Shown piece by piece: positions 36,420 through 45,214 of a DNA stretch of 64,000 nucleotides (the stretch's first letter is position 1; the number at the start of each line of letters is the position of its first letter). Under the pieces are notes generated by a model that worked only from the letters and a program-made list of their open reading frames with translations, ran no database searches and was not told the DNA's origin. This stretch comes from an uncultured Candidatus Poseidoniales archaeon. Its GTDB lineage: Archaea > Thermoplasmatota > Poseidoniia > Poseidoniales > Poseidoniaceae. The position numbers were made by a program, and so were the translations under genes. Location of the stretch: positions 75,167 through 139,166 of the forward strand of contig CAJJAP010000001.1 in assembly GCA_905182185.1 (NCBI GenBank), in the 5' to 3' direction.

Positions 36420-37343
36420 ATGACTATTAATAGACCAGTAGGAGATACTTCTCACTTGTATGATGGAAAGACTGTACGTTCAGCAGCTCCTTCGAGGAAG
36501 AAAGCAGCAGGTCAGATGAATATTGGTTCTGAAATACCAAAGGATGCGATTCCAACAGTTGAAATCCCGTCATTCATCGAGAGTCTATTAGGTGGACCAC
36601 TAGTTCCAAAAATGAAATTTTTACCACCTGATAAGATGGTTCAAAACCTTCAGATTGGAGTTTATGGAGTGCTTATCGCTCTCGCACTTCTTACATTCAT
36701 TGTTTCACCGGAAGAAGGTTCTCTTTGGTATTTGATGTCTGGAAGCCTTGGATTTGCTTTTATTATGCAAATGACGGTAATCACTTCAGCAACAGTACTT
36801 GGTTTCTGGGGAACTTTCCAAAGAGACGCTCGCTTTTCCATTGCGAGCAATCTTCTTTTCATCCTCGCAATATTGCGTTTCGCTTCATCAAAGGTCACAT
36901 TGTCCAATGATGTGTTTGGATTATCAGAGAACCCTGCAATGCTATCAGTTTTAGTGGTTGTATATGCAGTTCTACTGGTGATGTATTTCGAATTGTCAAA
37001 TGGAGTAATCCGATACTCAATGCTCGATACAAGTATTCGCACAAATGAAGTATATGTGATGAACCCAAAGAAGATCGTTGGAAAATACCACCGTTCACTC
37101 ATTTTGAATCCGATACTTGCAACTGTTCTAGCATTGATTGTATTAAACGCAAATAACATTCTCCCGTTCATCGTTGGCATCTTCTCCGAAGATGTTGCAC
37201 TGCGCATGGAAGAATCGGTTGAATTGATTTCAGTATATGGTGTTGCACTTGGAACACTATTTGTCTTCTTATTAGTAGGTGGATTGTTTGCTTTGAACCT
37301 TCCGACTCACTTGCAGAATTACCGAGAGAATAAAGCAGAGTGA
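36420..37343 (+). CDS. Membrane protein of the MoxR operon, unknown function
   Basis: A 307-residue protein with a soluble N-terminus of about 75 residues and about six hydrophobic segments afterwards. I recognise no domain. It begins 9 bases after the DUF58 stop with GAGGTG five bases before ATG, so it is clearly in the same operon (DUF4350-like, MoxR, DUF58, this). Its job is likely tied to that complex at the membrane. Confidence 0.75.
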   Translation: MTINRPVGDTSHLYDGKTVRSAAPSRKKAAGQMNIGSEIPKDAIPTVEIPSFIESLLGGPLVPKMKFLPPDKMVQNLQIGVYGVLIALALLTFIVSPEEGSLWYLMSGSLGFAFIMQMTVITSATVLGFWGTFQRDARFSIASNLLFILAILRFASSKVTLSNDVFGLSENPAMLSVLVVVYAVLLVMYFELSNGVIRYSMLDTSIRTNEVYVMNPKKIVGKYHRSLILNPILATVLALIVLNANNILPFIVGIFSEDVALRMEESVELISVYGVALGTLFVFLLVGGLFALNLPTHLQNYRENKAE

Positions 37344-37354
37344 ACAATTTCTCT

Positions 37355-38680
37355 TCATTGGTGAAGAGTATTGCACAAGTTATAAGATTGATTCATATCT
37401 ACTAGTATTGCTTTGACATCATCAACTTTAGCCAGTAATCTCACTGAGTGAGGAGATTGGCTGAGTAATTCGAATTGCCATTTATTACTAATTTCTTCGA
37501 ACAATGTCCTTTGCTCTTGTTCAGTACCATTTCCAATCAATGAAATCATTGCTGAATATGTTTCAACTTTAGGGGTTTGGAAATGTTTTGCTACAAATTC
37601 TTGAGATTTAATTAGGTCATGCTGAGATATTATAATTCTCAATTCACCAGGCTGTGAGTGCAAATGCCAACAAGAGATATTCTCATTTGAGAAATCAACC
37701 AACAACCGACCTAAATTTTTACTTTGCTCTTCTAGAGAGAGTGTCTTTATCGATAAACTAGCCACACTTGCAAGGCAACCAATTCCCTTTATTCTGTATT
37801 CATCATAAATATCAGGTCCAATGGTTGTTTGTGAAAATTCTTTTTCTTGGTAGAGGTGCATTATTTTCAAAGGGATTCCTACCGATGACAAGGGCTCAAC
37901 AGTCGCTGGGTGTAAGACTGGGGTATCCAATCTGGAGAGTTCCATCGCTTCTCCATATCCAAGATAATGAATCGCAGTAGTCTCTATTCCCCAACGTGGA
38001 TTAATAGGCAATACTCCAGCAACATCTTTCCACAGAATCACTTTTGTTGCATCAACAAGATTTGCAATTGCAGTAGCGGTATGATCGCTACCTCCGCGAC
38101 TCAATAATGCCAACTCACCATCATCTCCTTGTCCGAACCAGCCAGTGATTACAGGTGTTCCTTGCAAAGCAGAGAGGTCAAGATTCAACTTTGATGATTG
38201 TAAATCGACAGTAGGTGCTTTTCCTATCCCGTTTAATCTTAATCCGATATCCTCTGCCCCAACTGGGTGGGAATCTATTCCCTTCATGTTTAGGAAATGC
38301 GAAACTACTAGGGCACTCAACCTCTCACCAGCCGCCAATAAGCGGTTTTTTGCGATATTATCTTGCGGACTCACCGCAAGTTCAACCAACGAAGTTTCAA
38401 TTCCTGCCAGTACTAAATTGAACAAATGGCCTACCTTTGAGTCTGCTAAACCAGGAGCAAAACGAAGATGCTGTTCTTCTAAATCATTGACTAGTCGACC
38501 TGCATAGCGAGGTTCATACGAGGCTCTGATCAATCTATCTGTAGTTCCCCATAAGGCGGAAACAACAATAATTGCTTGTCCATCAGTTTGTTGAATGACC
38601 TGTGAAATCCGTTCAAGGTCAGAAGAATCACGTAGGCAAGAACCTCCAAATTTGTGAACTGTAATCAATTCCTTATTCAT
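37355..38680 (-). CDS. Aspartate kinase
   Basis: Phosphorylates aspartate to aspartyl-4-phosphate, the first step toward aspartate semialdehyde, lysine, threonine and methionine. The N-terminal KFGGSCLRDSSDL is the substrate/ATP motif; SRGGSDHTATAIANL near residue 195 and the C-terminal ACT-like regions (KTLSLEEQ; ISCWHLHSQPGELRIIIS) follow. The 441-residue length is ordinary. Its ATG overlaps the end of aroC by eight bases, so it is the last gene of the shikimate operon. In archaea of this type, aspartate semialdehyde is a precursor for ADH synthase, the first gene of the operon, which explains the position. Confidence 0.9.
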   Translation of the reverse strand: MNKELITVHKFGGSCLRDSSDLERISQVIQQTDGQAIIVVSALWGTTDRLIRASYEPRYAGRLVNDLEEQHLRFAPGLADSKVGHLFNLVLAGIETSLVELAVSPQDNIAKNRLLAAGERLSALVVSHFLNMKGIDSHPVGAEDIGLRLNGIGKAPTVDLQSSKLNLDLSALQGTPVITGWFGQGDDGELALLSRGGSDHTATAIANLVDATKVILWKDVAGVLPINPRWGIETTAIHYLGYGEAMELSRLDTPVLHPATVEPLSSVGIPLKIMHLYQEKEFSQTTIGPDIYDEYRIKGIGCLASVASLSIKTLSLEEQSKNLGRLLVDFSNENISCWHLHSQPGELRIIISQHDLIKSQEFVAKHFQTPKVETYSAMISLIGNGTEQEQRTLFEEISNKWQFELLSQSPHSVRLLAKVDDVKAILVDMNQSYNLCNTLHQ

Positions 38681-39809
38681 CGAAATAACCTCCTCTTAGT
38701 GCTAAATCAGTTAAAATAAAAGTCGCCATTGCCTCAACAACTGCTACTGCCCGTGGGCCTATAACGGGGTCATGCCTCCCTTTTATCACAAGATTTTCCT
38801 CTTCACCTGTTTCTAAATTCAAAGTTAATTGTGGTTTTGCTATACTGGACGGCGGTTTGAAAGCGACGTTAATTTTCAAAGGTGCTCCACTGGCTAATCC
38901 AGCGATTGCACCGTCAGGAGATTCTCCTTTCAGTTTAGGATCTGCCGCAGTTCCACCCCAAGCGTCATTATGTTGTGAACCGAGCATCTGTACTGCATTG
39001 AAGCCTCTTCCGAATTCGACACCTCTAGCGGCAGGAATAGACATCATTGCCCTTGCAAGAGCAGGCTCGACTCCATCAAACCAAGGTTCTCCCAAACCGA
39101 TAGGTAATCCGGTGATGCAAAGTTCTACTTTACTCCCAACAGAATCTAATTTAGTTCTTAGAGTGGTTAGATACTGGGCCATTGATTTTGCAGCAACAGG
39201 ATCTTTGCATCTCATGTTTATACAATTTTCATCATTCCAATCATCAGGGCATAATTGAATATCACGGGCAGTAATATTGCCAATGGAGGAAACATGCCCT
39301 TCTATTTTCACGCCAATCTCTTTGAGTAAAGGCGACAATATCGCCGCAACAGCGACGATTGGTGCAGTCAATCTCGCACTTGATGTGCCTCCACCCCTCA
39401 AATCAGCCTTTCCATCCGTTTTAATATGCATTAAGAGGTCTTGATGACCAGGTCTTGGGTGATGCGGCAGGAATGAATAATCACTTGATCTAGCATCATT
39501 ATTGGCGATTCTAATTTTACACGGCTCACCATTTGTAATTCCATCTTCTACACCACTCAAGATTTCTACATTATCGCTTTCCTTTCTTTTGCTGGAATAC
39601 TTTCCACCAGGTTTGCGCTTATCCATCGCTTGTTGAATTGCAACTTCATCAATGCTAATGCCTGAAGGCATCCCTTCAATGATCGCACCAACTTCAAGAC
39701 CATGGCTGGTGCCAAACAGGGTCAAACGTATGGCTTGGCCGATGCTCATTTGCATACTTGACTCATCCAAGCCAGCAAACACTGTTTGAAGAATGTGTTT
39801 ATTACTCAT
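38673..39809 (-). CDS. aroC: Chorismate synthase
   Basis: Converts 5-enolpyruvylshikimate-3-phosphate to chorismate using reduced FMN. Signatures include LFGTSHGLEVGAIIEGMPSG, then SRKRE-like PGGKYSSKRKE, PRPGHQDL, GGGTSSARLTAPIVA, and the C-terminal RHDPVIGPRAVAVVEAM. The family usually starts near MSIGQAIRLTLFG, so the first about 18 residues are an extension; ATG 39809 is kept because it overlaps the upstream shikimate kinase stop (ATGA). It is the fourth gene of the operon. Confidence 0.95.
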   Translation of the reverse strand: MSNKHILQTVFAGLDESSMQMSIGQAIRLTLFGTSHGLEVGAIIEGMPSGISIDEVAIQQAMDKRKPGGKYSSKRKESDNVEILSGVEDGITNGEPCKIRIANNDARSSDYSFLPHHPRPGHQDLLMHIKTDGKADLRGGGTSSARLTAPIVAVAAILSPLLKEIGVKIEGHVSSIGNITARDIQLCPDDWNDENCINMRCKDPVAAKSMAQYLTTLRTKLDSVGSKVELCITGLPIGLGEPWFDGVEPALARAMMSIPAARGVEFGRGFNAVQMLGSQHNDAWGGTAADPKLKGESPDGAIAGLASGAPLKINVAFKPPSSIAKPQLTLNLETGEEENLVIKGRHDPVIGPRAVAVVEAMATFILTDLALRGGYFDE

Positions 39810-40705
39810 TCAGTATCATCTAGGACTACTTCAGTGTTAAGAAATATTGTTTCAATTATCTCAACACCAGTATACCTTGTAGAGAATAATTTAATTAATC
39901 GTTCAGATGATGGTTTACTGACAGAAGGAGTAATTACCATAATCGCAGAACCTGAACCGGATATACCCGATGACCTTGCCCCATTAACAAATGCATCATT
40001 GGTCATTTTTCTGGCAATTGAATCTGAAGTGATAGCAACCATTGCCCGTCCATTCCAAGTCAATGCAACAAGTTCTTGCCCTTCTTGAATTGCATTTAAT
40101 GCTTGAATAAAATTTTGCTGATGCGCAGCGAAAGCCTCTGGGTCAGGTCTTGAAACTCTTTCACCTCTCGACAAGATCATCACATGCCAATCCTCAGCAA
40201 CAGGACCGGAGCCTTCCAGTAGTACGCCTTCTTCAATAGTTTCAGCATTAACATCAATTAATTTCCAACCATTAGTTGCGCAAGCCCACGAATCATCGAT
40301 GGAACCGGTGATGGATACACCTGCTTCTAATTGTGCTTGTGCTGACATCAAGACGATATCTTTGTCTTCTAATTGCATTTTCGTTGAGCTAATTAATGCA
40401 CGGATAGCAGCGACAGAAACCGCTGCAGATGATTTCAAACCCTGCCGAGGTGGGATTTTTGAAGCGACAGCCCAATGCAAATCGCCTTTTTCTAATCCAT
40501 TTGGTAATGAGTGTCCATTGGCAATCCAAATATCAATTACTGCCTCAAGCAATCCATCAGGGTCTGATAAAGTTCTCTTGCTTTCTTTATCTAAAAGACG
40601 TACTGCAACTGGCAAGTCGAGTGCCATGCTGCACCCGTATCCCAAGCCAGCAGCATGAAGAAGACTACAAGCGCCATGTGCTTGCCCCTTTCCAATTACT
40701 GCCAT
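39806..40705 (-). CDS. aroK: Shikimate kinase, archaeal GHMP type
   Basis: Phosphorylates shikimate at O3. It belongs to the GHMP kinase superfamily used by archaea rather than the bacterial P-loop AroK. The ATP motif PPRQGLKSSAAVSVAAIRA lies near residue 92, an N-terminal GKGQAHGACSLLHAAGLGYG near residue 5, and GISGSGSAIMVITP near the C-terminus. The 299-residue length fits. It begins behind GAGGTGAA, six bases after the DHQ synthase II stop. Confidence 0.93.
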   Translation of the reverse strand: MAVIGKGQAHGACSLLHAAGLGYGCSMALDLPVAVRLLDKESKRTLSDPDGLLEAVIDIWIANGHSLPNGLEKGDLHWAVASKIPPRQGLKSSAAVSVAAIRALISSTKMQLEDKDIVLMSAQAQLEAGVSITGSIDDSWACATNGWKLIDVNAETIEEGVLLEGSGPVAEDWHVMILSRGERVSRPDPEAFAAHQQNFIQALNAIQEGQELVALTWNGRAMVAITSDSIARKMTNDAFVNGARSSGISGSGSAIMVITPSVSKPSSERLIKLFSTRYTGVEIIETIFLNTEVVLDDTE

Positions 40706-40711
40706 TTCATT

Positions 40712-41746
40712 TCACCTCTCAACTACTTCGCTTGGCACAGCAACACCGATATGTCGGGCATCGGGGTCGCTCCATCCGAGAATATATTGGCCGATGGTTA
40801 AATCAGTTACGGTTATATTTTCTTTTTCGGTACCGACCAGACGGACAGTCTCTGCTTGTTGGGTAAATATTTGCGACACTTTATCATTTGTATTCTTGAG
40901 TGAGAATAATAACATTGGCCTCCGTTCAATTTTCAATCTACCGACAGTGGCAGTTTTGCAGTATTCGGAACTAGAAACAATTAATATTTCATCACCTGCT
41001 TTTAGTTCACTCAAATATTTTGTATCTCTATTTGCCATTACAATGTAGGCATGAGGTGGTCCTGCATTTACTCTAAATGGCCGTGGTGGCACATAATCGG
41101 AATTAAGAGTCTCACCATGAACTAATGCCATACATGAGGAACTTGAACCAATTAGCATCCCCTCTCCAATTTCTAAGAGACTTGTTAGATCAATGCAATA
41201 TCTGTCCGATAATCCCCCAGATTCAATATTAGTGATCAACAATGGTTGTAATTTAATCTCTTCATTATCCGGAACAACATTAGTCTTTTCAGCCACTTCT
41301 CCACGTTGTGATTTGGCGATTGCTGCTGAATCTATCATCTGTTGCTGTGGAATTACCACCAAAGCGTCAACACCGATTTCAAGCGCAAATGCAGCCCCTT
41401 GTGCTTCGGCTGGAAAGCGTAGTAATGCTGCTACTTTGGTTGGGCTACCAGCACAAGCGGCAATGATGTTCTCAATCGGAATCATTGACCAATTTTCAAA
41501 CTCTAGTAATAGCCAACTTACACTTCCAATCAAAGAAAGAGCCTTACTTTGACCTTCTGAACCATCAATTTTTATTATTTCCCCGACGACTTTCCCGGAT
41601 TGAATAATACTTTTTCCATCAATAAGTATTGTTGGTAAATCTGTTTTAGCGACATCTTCTATAGATTGAATAACATGATCAATACAATCAATATTATAAG
41701 CAGATAATTCGGCGAGGTTATCGCGATTATCTAGCCACACTTCCAT
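40712..41746 (-). CDS. aroB': 3-dehydroquinate synthase II
   Basis: Archaeal DHQ synthase II makes 3-dehydroquinate from ADH, with NAD-linked oxidative deamination and cyclisation. It is not homologous to bacterial AroB. Seen: NIIAACAGSPTKVAALLRFPAEAQGAA-like block near residue 100, GLSDRYCIDLTSLLEIGEGM near residue 180, GSSSSCMALVHGETL and FRVNAGPPHAYIVM. The 344-residue length is in range. GAGGTGAT precedes the start. It sits after ADH synthase, whose product it uses. Confidence 0.93.
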   Translation of the reverse strand: MEVWLDNRDNLAELSAYNIDCIDHVIQSIEDVAKTDLPTILIDGKSIIQSGKVVGEIIKIDGSEGQSKALSLIGSVSWLLLEFENWSMIPIENIIAACAGSPTKVAALLRFPAEAQGAAFALEIGVDALVVIPQQQMIDSAAIAKSQRGEVAEKTNVVPDNEEIKLQPLLITNIESGGLSDRYCIDLTSLLEIGEGMLIGSSSSCMALVHGETLNSDYVPPRPFRVNAGPPHAYIVMANRDTKYLSELKAGDEILIVSSSEYCKTATVGRLKIERRPMLLFSLKNTNDKVSQIFTQQAETVRLVGTEKENITVTDLTIGQYILGWSDPDARHIGVAVPSEVVER

Positions 41747-41755
41747 AATATCACC

Positions 41756-42553
41756 TCAAAGGCCACACGATGCCATTGCATCTTTAACAGAATAATTCTG
41801 ATGAACTAACAACACAATCGCTTTTGCTATTTGCTCAACTTCAGGGTGAGAAAATACTTGCCTTCCCATGCAAACCCCACTAGCACCGCAATCTAGTGCA
41901 GTTCTAACCATCTCTAAGATAGCGAATGAATCGCCAGTAGAAGGTCCACCGGCAACTAATAATGGGATTGGAACGGCTTGACATGTTTCTGAGAAGCTCT
42001 CAGCATCACCGGTCCATACAGTCTTTGCAGCATCACACCCCAGTTCAAATGCTAGTCGAGCAGCATGAGCATTTCCAAGAGTAGAATCGCCTTCCATTAT
42101 GTTCAAAAATTCACCCCTAGCATATATCATTCCAAACATAGGTAATTGCAATTTATGACTTTGACGGCTGACCTCACCCATTCTTTCGATCATTTCGGCT
42201 TCATTAGCACTACCAATATTTACTTGGCAGGACACACCAAGCCCTCCTCTTGAAATTACTTCATCCGGATGGCCAACAAGTACTTTGTTTGCGCAATCCG
42301 GACCAGCATGCCTAGTTGAAACAGATAAATGGACTACCATATTTGTTTTCGTACCTTGGCAAAGATGAGAATAGTGACTAACTACACCTTTTTGGGCGAG
42401 GATAACATCAACACCGGCAGAGATTAGTGCCTTTATTGTGCTTTCAGTATCAACCAATCCCTCTACTGGGAAATCAGACGCACCATGGTCGATTGGAATC
42501 CATACTCCTCTGCCATTCGGCAATAGTTTCTCAAGGCGTGCTGACCTATCCAT
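41756..42553 (-). CDS. aroA': 2-amino-3,7-dideoxy-D-threo-hept-6-ulosonate (ADH) synthase, FBA class I-like
   Basis: Builds ADH from 6-deoxy-5-ketofructose 1-phosphate and aspartate semialdehyde, starting the archaeal shikimate route that lacks erythrose 4-phosphate. It is a DeoC/FbaB-type aldolase: IPIDHGASDFPVEGL near residue 20, GMIYARGEF near residue 140, AKTVWTGDAESF with the Schiff-base Lys, and VAGGPSTGDSFAIL near residue 200. It leads the operon aroA'-aroB'-aroK-aroC-aspartate kinase. A 73-base gap separates it from the HTH_10 regulator upstream and may hold a promoter. Confidence 0.93.
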   Translation of the reverse strand: MDRSARLEKLLPNGRGVWIPIDHGASDFPVEGLVDTESTIKALISAGVDVILAQKGVVSHYSHLCQGTKTNMVVHLSVSTRHAGPDCANKVLVGHPDEVISRGGLGVSCQVNIGSANEAEMIERMGEVSRQSHKLQLPMFGMIYARGEFLNIMEGDSTLGNAHAARLAFELGCDAAKTVWTGDAESFSETCQAVPIPLLVAGGPSTGDSFAILEMVRTALDCGASGVCMGRQVFSHPEVEQIAKAIVLLVHQNYSVKDAMASCGL

Positions 42554-42626
42554 GCCACTCCCATGAGCACCATAGAGTCAAGGTTTTGGGTGATTCTTGA
42601 TAGGAAATAATTCAAGATTTTCGGAA

Positions 42627-43271
42627 TTAGTTCTTTCTCAATGATTCGGCAGCCCAATTCATAAGATTCGCTTCTGCTCGACTGAGATGTTCTTGCAGTG
42701 TTGAGCGGGGAATATTCATCTGTTCGGAAAGTAGTCTCAAACTAGTATTTTTTGGTGTTTGGTAGTATCCTACCGAGCAAGCAGCAATAACACATTCAAT
42801 TTGCTTCTTGGTGAGTAATTGTTCTAATTTTTCTTCATCATTAGCCATCTCTACAATTTTCACTCGATCCGGTGGTAAAAATAATTTACAGGCTTTTAAG
42901 AAATCTGAGATTCCACTAGGAACGCCTCTAACAGTAATCTCTATTCCATCACCTCCAAATATGTAGGGGGGGATAATATGAATGTTTTGAAAACCAATAG
43001 CTGCTAAAGAGAGAGGGTGTGAATTCCAAACTACAAGATGGCCTGCGCTATTCTCTTCTAAAAATGATGCTTCAAATGTTAAAAATGGGATATCATTCAA
43101 ATCCTCAGGGCCCATTCCTTCTTTAAATGTTGGAATTATTAGTTGGCGAATACCCTTTTCACCTATGTCTAAATGGGCAACAACTTCTAATTTATGGGCT
43201 ACCTTGGCAATAGAAGCATATTCTGATTTGGCAATGCTATCTGCATGCCACGATATATGGGCTTCTCTCAT
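42627..43271 (-). CDS. HTH_10 (bacterio-opsin activator) type transcriptional regulator
   Basis: A 214-residue regulator. The C-terminal 60 residues form the HTH_10 domain: LTKKQIECVIAAC, GYYQTPKNTSLRLLSEQMN and IPRSTLQEHLSRAEANLM. The N-terminal part is an unknown sensory domain, beta-rich with no obvious cofactor site. HTH_10 proteins are common in euryarchaea; partners and ligands are mostly unknown. It reads in the same direction as the shikimate operon just downstream, so that operon is a natural target, but this is inference. Confidence 0.85.
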   Translation of the reverse strand: MREAHISWHADSIAKSEYASIAKVAHKLEVVAHLDIGEKGIRQLIIPTFKEGMGPEDLNDIPFLTFEASFLEENSAGHLVVWNSHPLSLAAIGFQNIHIIPPYIFGGDGIEITVRGVPSGISDFLKACKLFLPPDRVKIVEMANDEEKLEQLLTKKQIECVIAACSVGYYQTPKNTSLRLLSEQMNIPRSTLQEHLSRAEANLMNWAAESLRKN

Positions 43272-43298
43272 AGTTCGCCGAACCGGTGGTTGCTATTA

Positions 43299-43330
43299 AT
43301 GATAGATGATTTTCAGTTATTATCCATCAT
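43299..43330. promoter_or_regulatory. Imperfect inverted repeat upstream of the HTH_10 regulator
   Basis: ATGATAGAT and ATCCATCAT (one mismatch) are 14 bases apart in the 190-base space between the divergent HTH_10 and coiled-coil genes. The rest of this gap is AT-rich with no open frame of note. It could be an autoregulatory operator, which is untested. Confidence 0.3.
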
Positions 43331-43460
43331 TTTGTGAATTACCAATATGGATATAGGTCTTTGTAGGTTAATCTTATTGGTTTCTAAATGTTATTCTAGT
43401 CATTAAATTGATTCTGTTCAGTGGAATGTTTCAATAGTTACCACTTTTAGAGGGTAGACT

Positions 43461-44522
43461 ATGGAACCCGGCGCTATGGGCATGACCCTAATTTTAGGTG
43501 GTGCATTTTTCATCGGTATTTGGGCTATATTTCTTCGCAAGGGAGCATCTGTTAATGTTAGTCAAGGAATGAGTGCTGAAGGATTGCGTAATGCCAATAA
43601 CACTCCTGGTTTTGGACGAGCCAAAAATGAATTCGACCGCAAACTTGCTTTGGTCGAAGAACGTCGTAGAAGACGTGAAGCAATAGAAAGCCGTTTGTCA
43701 ATAGATGAGAATGAGCGTTTGGCTAATGAAGAATCAGAACGAATTGCTAAAAAGTTGGCTGAGGAAAGAGAAAATGCAGAACGTGAGAGAATTGCTGCTG
43801 TAATGGAAGCAGAACGACTTAGTTCAGAACAAGAAGAGGCAGAACGTCTTCGCTTAGAACAAGAAGAAGCAGATAGAATCGCACGTGAAGAAGAAGAAGC
43901 ACGTTTAGCAGCAGAAAGAGAAATCCTGCGTCAACAGGAAATGGCTGATGCAGAAAAACTGAGATTAAAAGAAATCAAGAAGGCTGCAAAGCAACAAGAA
44001 CTAGAATCACGCGAAGCAGCAAAGCGAGCAATGTCGGAATTACAAGCGAGATTGGCACGTGAAGGAGCTCGTTCTTCAGATGTACAAGTTTCATTAATGT
44101 GGAATAATTACAATGACCTAGATTTGCACATCGTTTGTCCTAGTGGAGAGCGTATACATGGAGGAAATAAAAATTCTAATTGTGGTGGAGAACTAGATGT
44201 TGATGCAAATGTAAGGGCTGAGACCAAGAAACCGGTTGAAAATGTTGTTTGGCCTGAAGGTAAAGCACCAGCCGGAGTATACCAAGTCTATGTTCATCAT
44301 TACAAGAAACATGCAAAACGCCGCACAAGAGATCCAACAAAGTTCCAAATTATTACTTCAAATGGAGGCGAACTTATGGAATATAATGGTACATTGACTC
44401 ACGGAGACCCAATCAAGTTAGTTTGTGAATTCAAGGTCGCAACCCCTGAAGAAAGGGCCGCTAAGAAAAGAGAATTGGAAGAGCAGTTAGAATCAGTAAA
44501 TGAATCTCGAAACAGGTGTTGA
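43461..44522 (+). CDS. Membrane-anchored coiled-coil protein with YfaP/DUF2135-like domain
   Basis: A 353-residue protein. One N-terminal membrane helix (residues 5-23) is followed by a long Glu/Arg/Ala-rich coiled coil (about 50-200; repeated EEAERLRLEQEEADR-like heptads). A globular domain comes near residues 205-330 with VSLMWNNYNDLDLHIVCPSG, NSNCGGELDVDANV and AGVYQVYVHHYKKH, matching the YfaP/DUF2135 pattern. The stop at 44522 may be a frameshift product: other frames up to 44599 give acidic, coding-like residues. The function is unknown; it looks like a surface or division-type scaffold. Confidence 0.75.
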   Translation: MEPGAMGMTLILGGAFFIGIWAIFLRKGASVNVSQGMSAEGLRNANNTPGFGRAKNEFDRKLALVEERRRRREAIESRLSIDENERLANEESERIAKKLAEERENAERERIAAVMEAERLSSEQEEAERLRLEQEEADRIAREEEEARLAAEREILRQQEMADAEKLRLKEIKKAAKQQELESREAAKRAMSELQARLAREGARSSDVQVSLMWNNYNDLDLHIVCPSGERIHGGNKNSNCGGELDVDANVRAETKKPVENVVWPEGKAPAGVYQVYVHHYKKHAKRRTRDPTKFQIITSNGGELMEYNGTLTHGDPIKLVCEFKVATPEERAAKKRELEEQLESVNESRNRC

Positions 44523-44687
44523 AGAATCGGATTCTAGAGATTGAAGAAGTTCCTAGCATGCCCGATTTGGATTCGTTATCTGAAGAGTTAAAAGATTGAA
44601 ACAAAGTTCGTTTAATCCCAGACTTTTTTAAGAATCGTTTGACTCTTAAAAACGATATACTAAAAGACAGCATTCAAAAAATATTGT

Positions 44688-45128
44688 ATGGATGTATATG
44701 ATTACTCATTTTTTTTATCTACAATGTGGGTTGGCCCGTTTTGGTTTGCCATGCTTGTTATTCCAGAACACGAGTTAACTAAGAAAATTATGCAAGGACC
44801 TTGGTTCTTCCTTGGTCCAATCCTAATCTGGTGGGCTGTAACCATCGCCGCTCCACAAGGACTAATTGATCTAGGTAAAGATTTTCTAAACCCAGCAGGA
44901 ATTCTTGATGGACTTGCAGCTATCATGGGTTCAAAACCGGGTGCTTCAGCCGCTTGGGCGCACATGGTCGCAGGAGACATTTTCGTCACTAGGTGGATGT
45001 GGAAACGATGTCTTGAGCAAGGTAGCCCGCGCTGGGTCACTGCAACAACCGTGTTCTTTGGAGTGATGTTGATGCCAGTAGGAGTCGCCTTACACATGGC
45101 TCTAGTGCGCTCACCAAACCTAAAGTGA
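44688..45128 (+). CDS. ABA4-like (DUF4281) membrane protein
   Basis: A 146-residue protein with four hydrophobic segments. It matches the ABA4/DUF4281 family by WAHMVAGDIFVTRWMWKR near residue 95, a polar motif near the membrane, and the closing LMPVGVALHMAL. ABA4 in plants is needed for neoxanthin formation from violaxanthin. Homologues elsewhere have no settled role. In this organism a tie to carotenoid or retinal chemistry is possible but is inference. There are no carotenoid genes in the window. Confidence 0.75.
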   Translation: MDVYDYSFFLSTMWVGPFWFAMLVIPEHELTKKIMQGPWFFLGPILIWWAVTIAAPQGLIDLGKDFLNPAGILDGLAAIMGSKPGASAAWAHMVAGDIFVTRWMWKRCLEQGSPRWVTATTVFFGVMLMPVGVALHMALVRSPNLK

Positions 45129-45214
45129 ATTACTAGACTTGGCTCATTAGGCAATCAATTCATACTCAAGGCATATTTGTGAAGTACTCTAGGATTGTAT
45201 TAGGGGTGTCTGTG

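Noticed and set aside
36662-37207. 181-residue open frame opposite the MoxR-operon membrane protein
   Set aside because: Antisense to a convincing operon gene with a good ribosome site.
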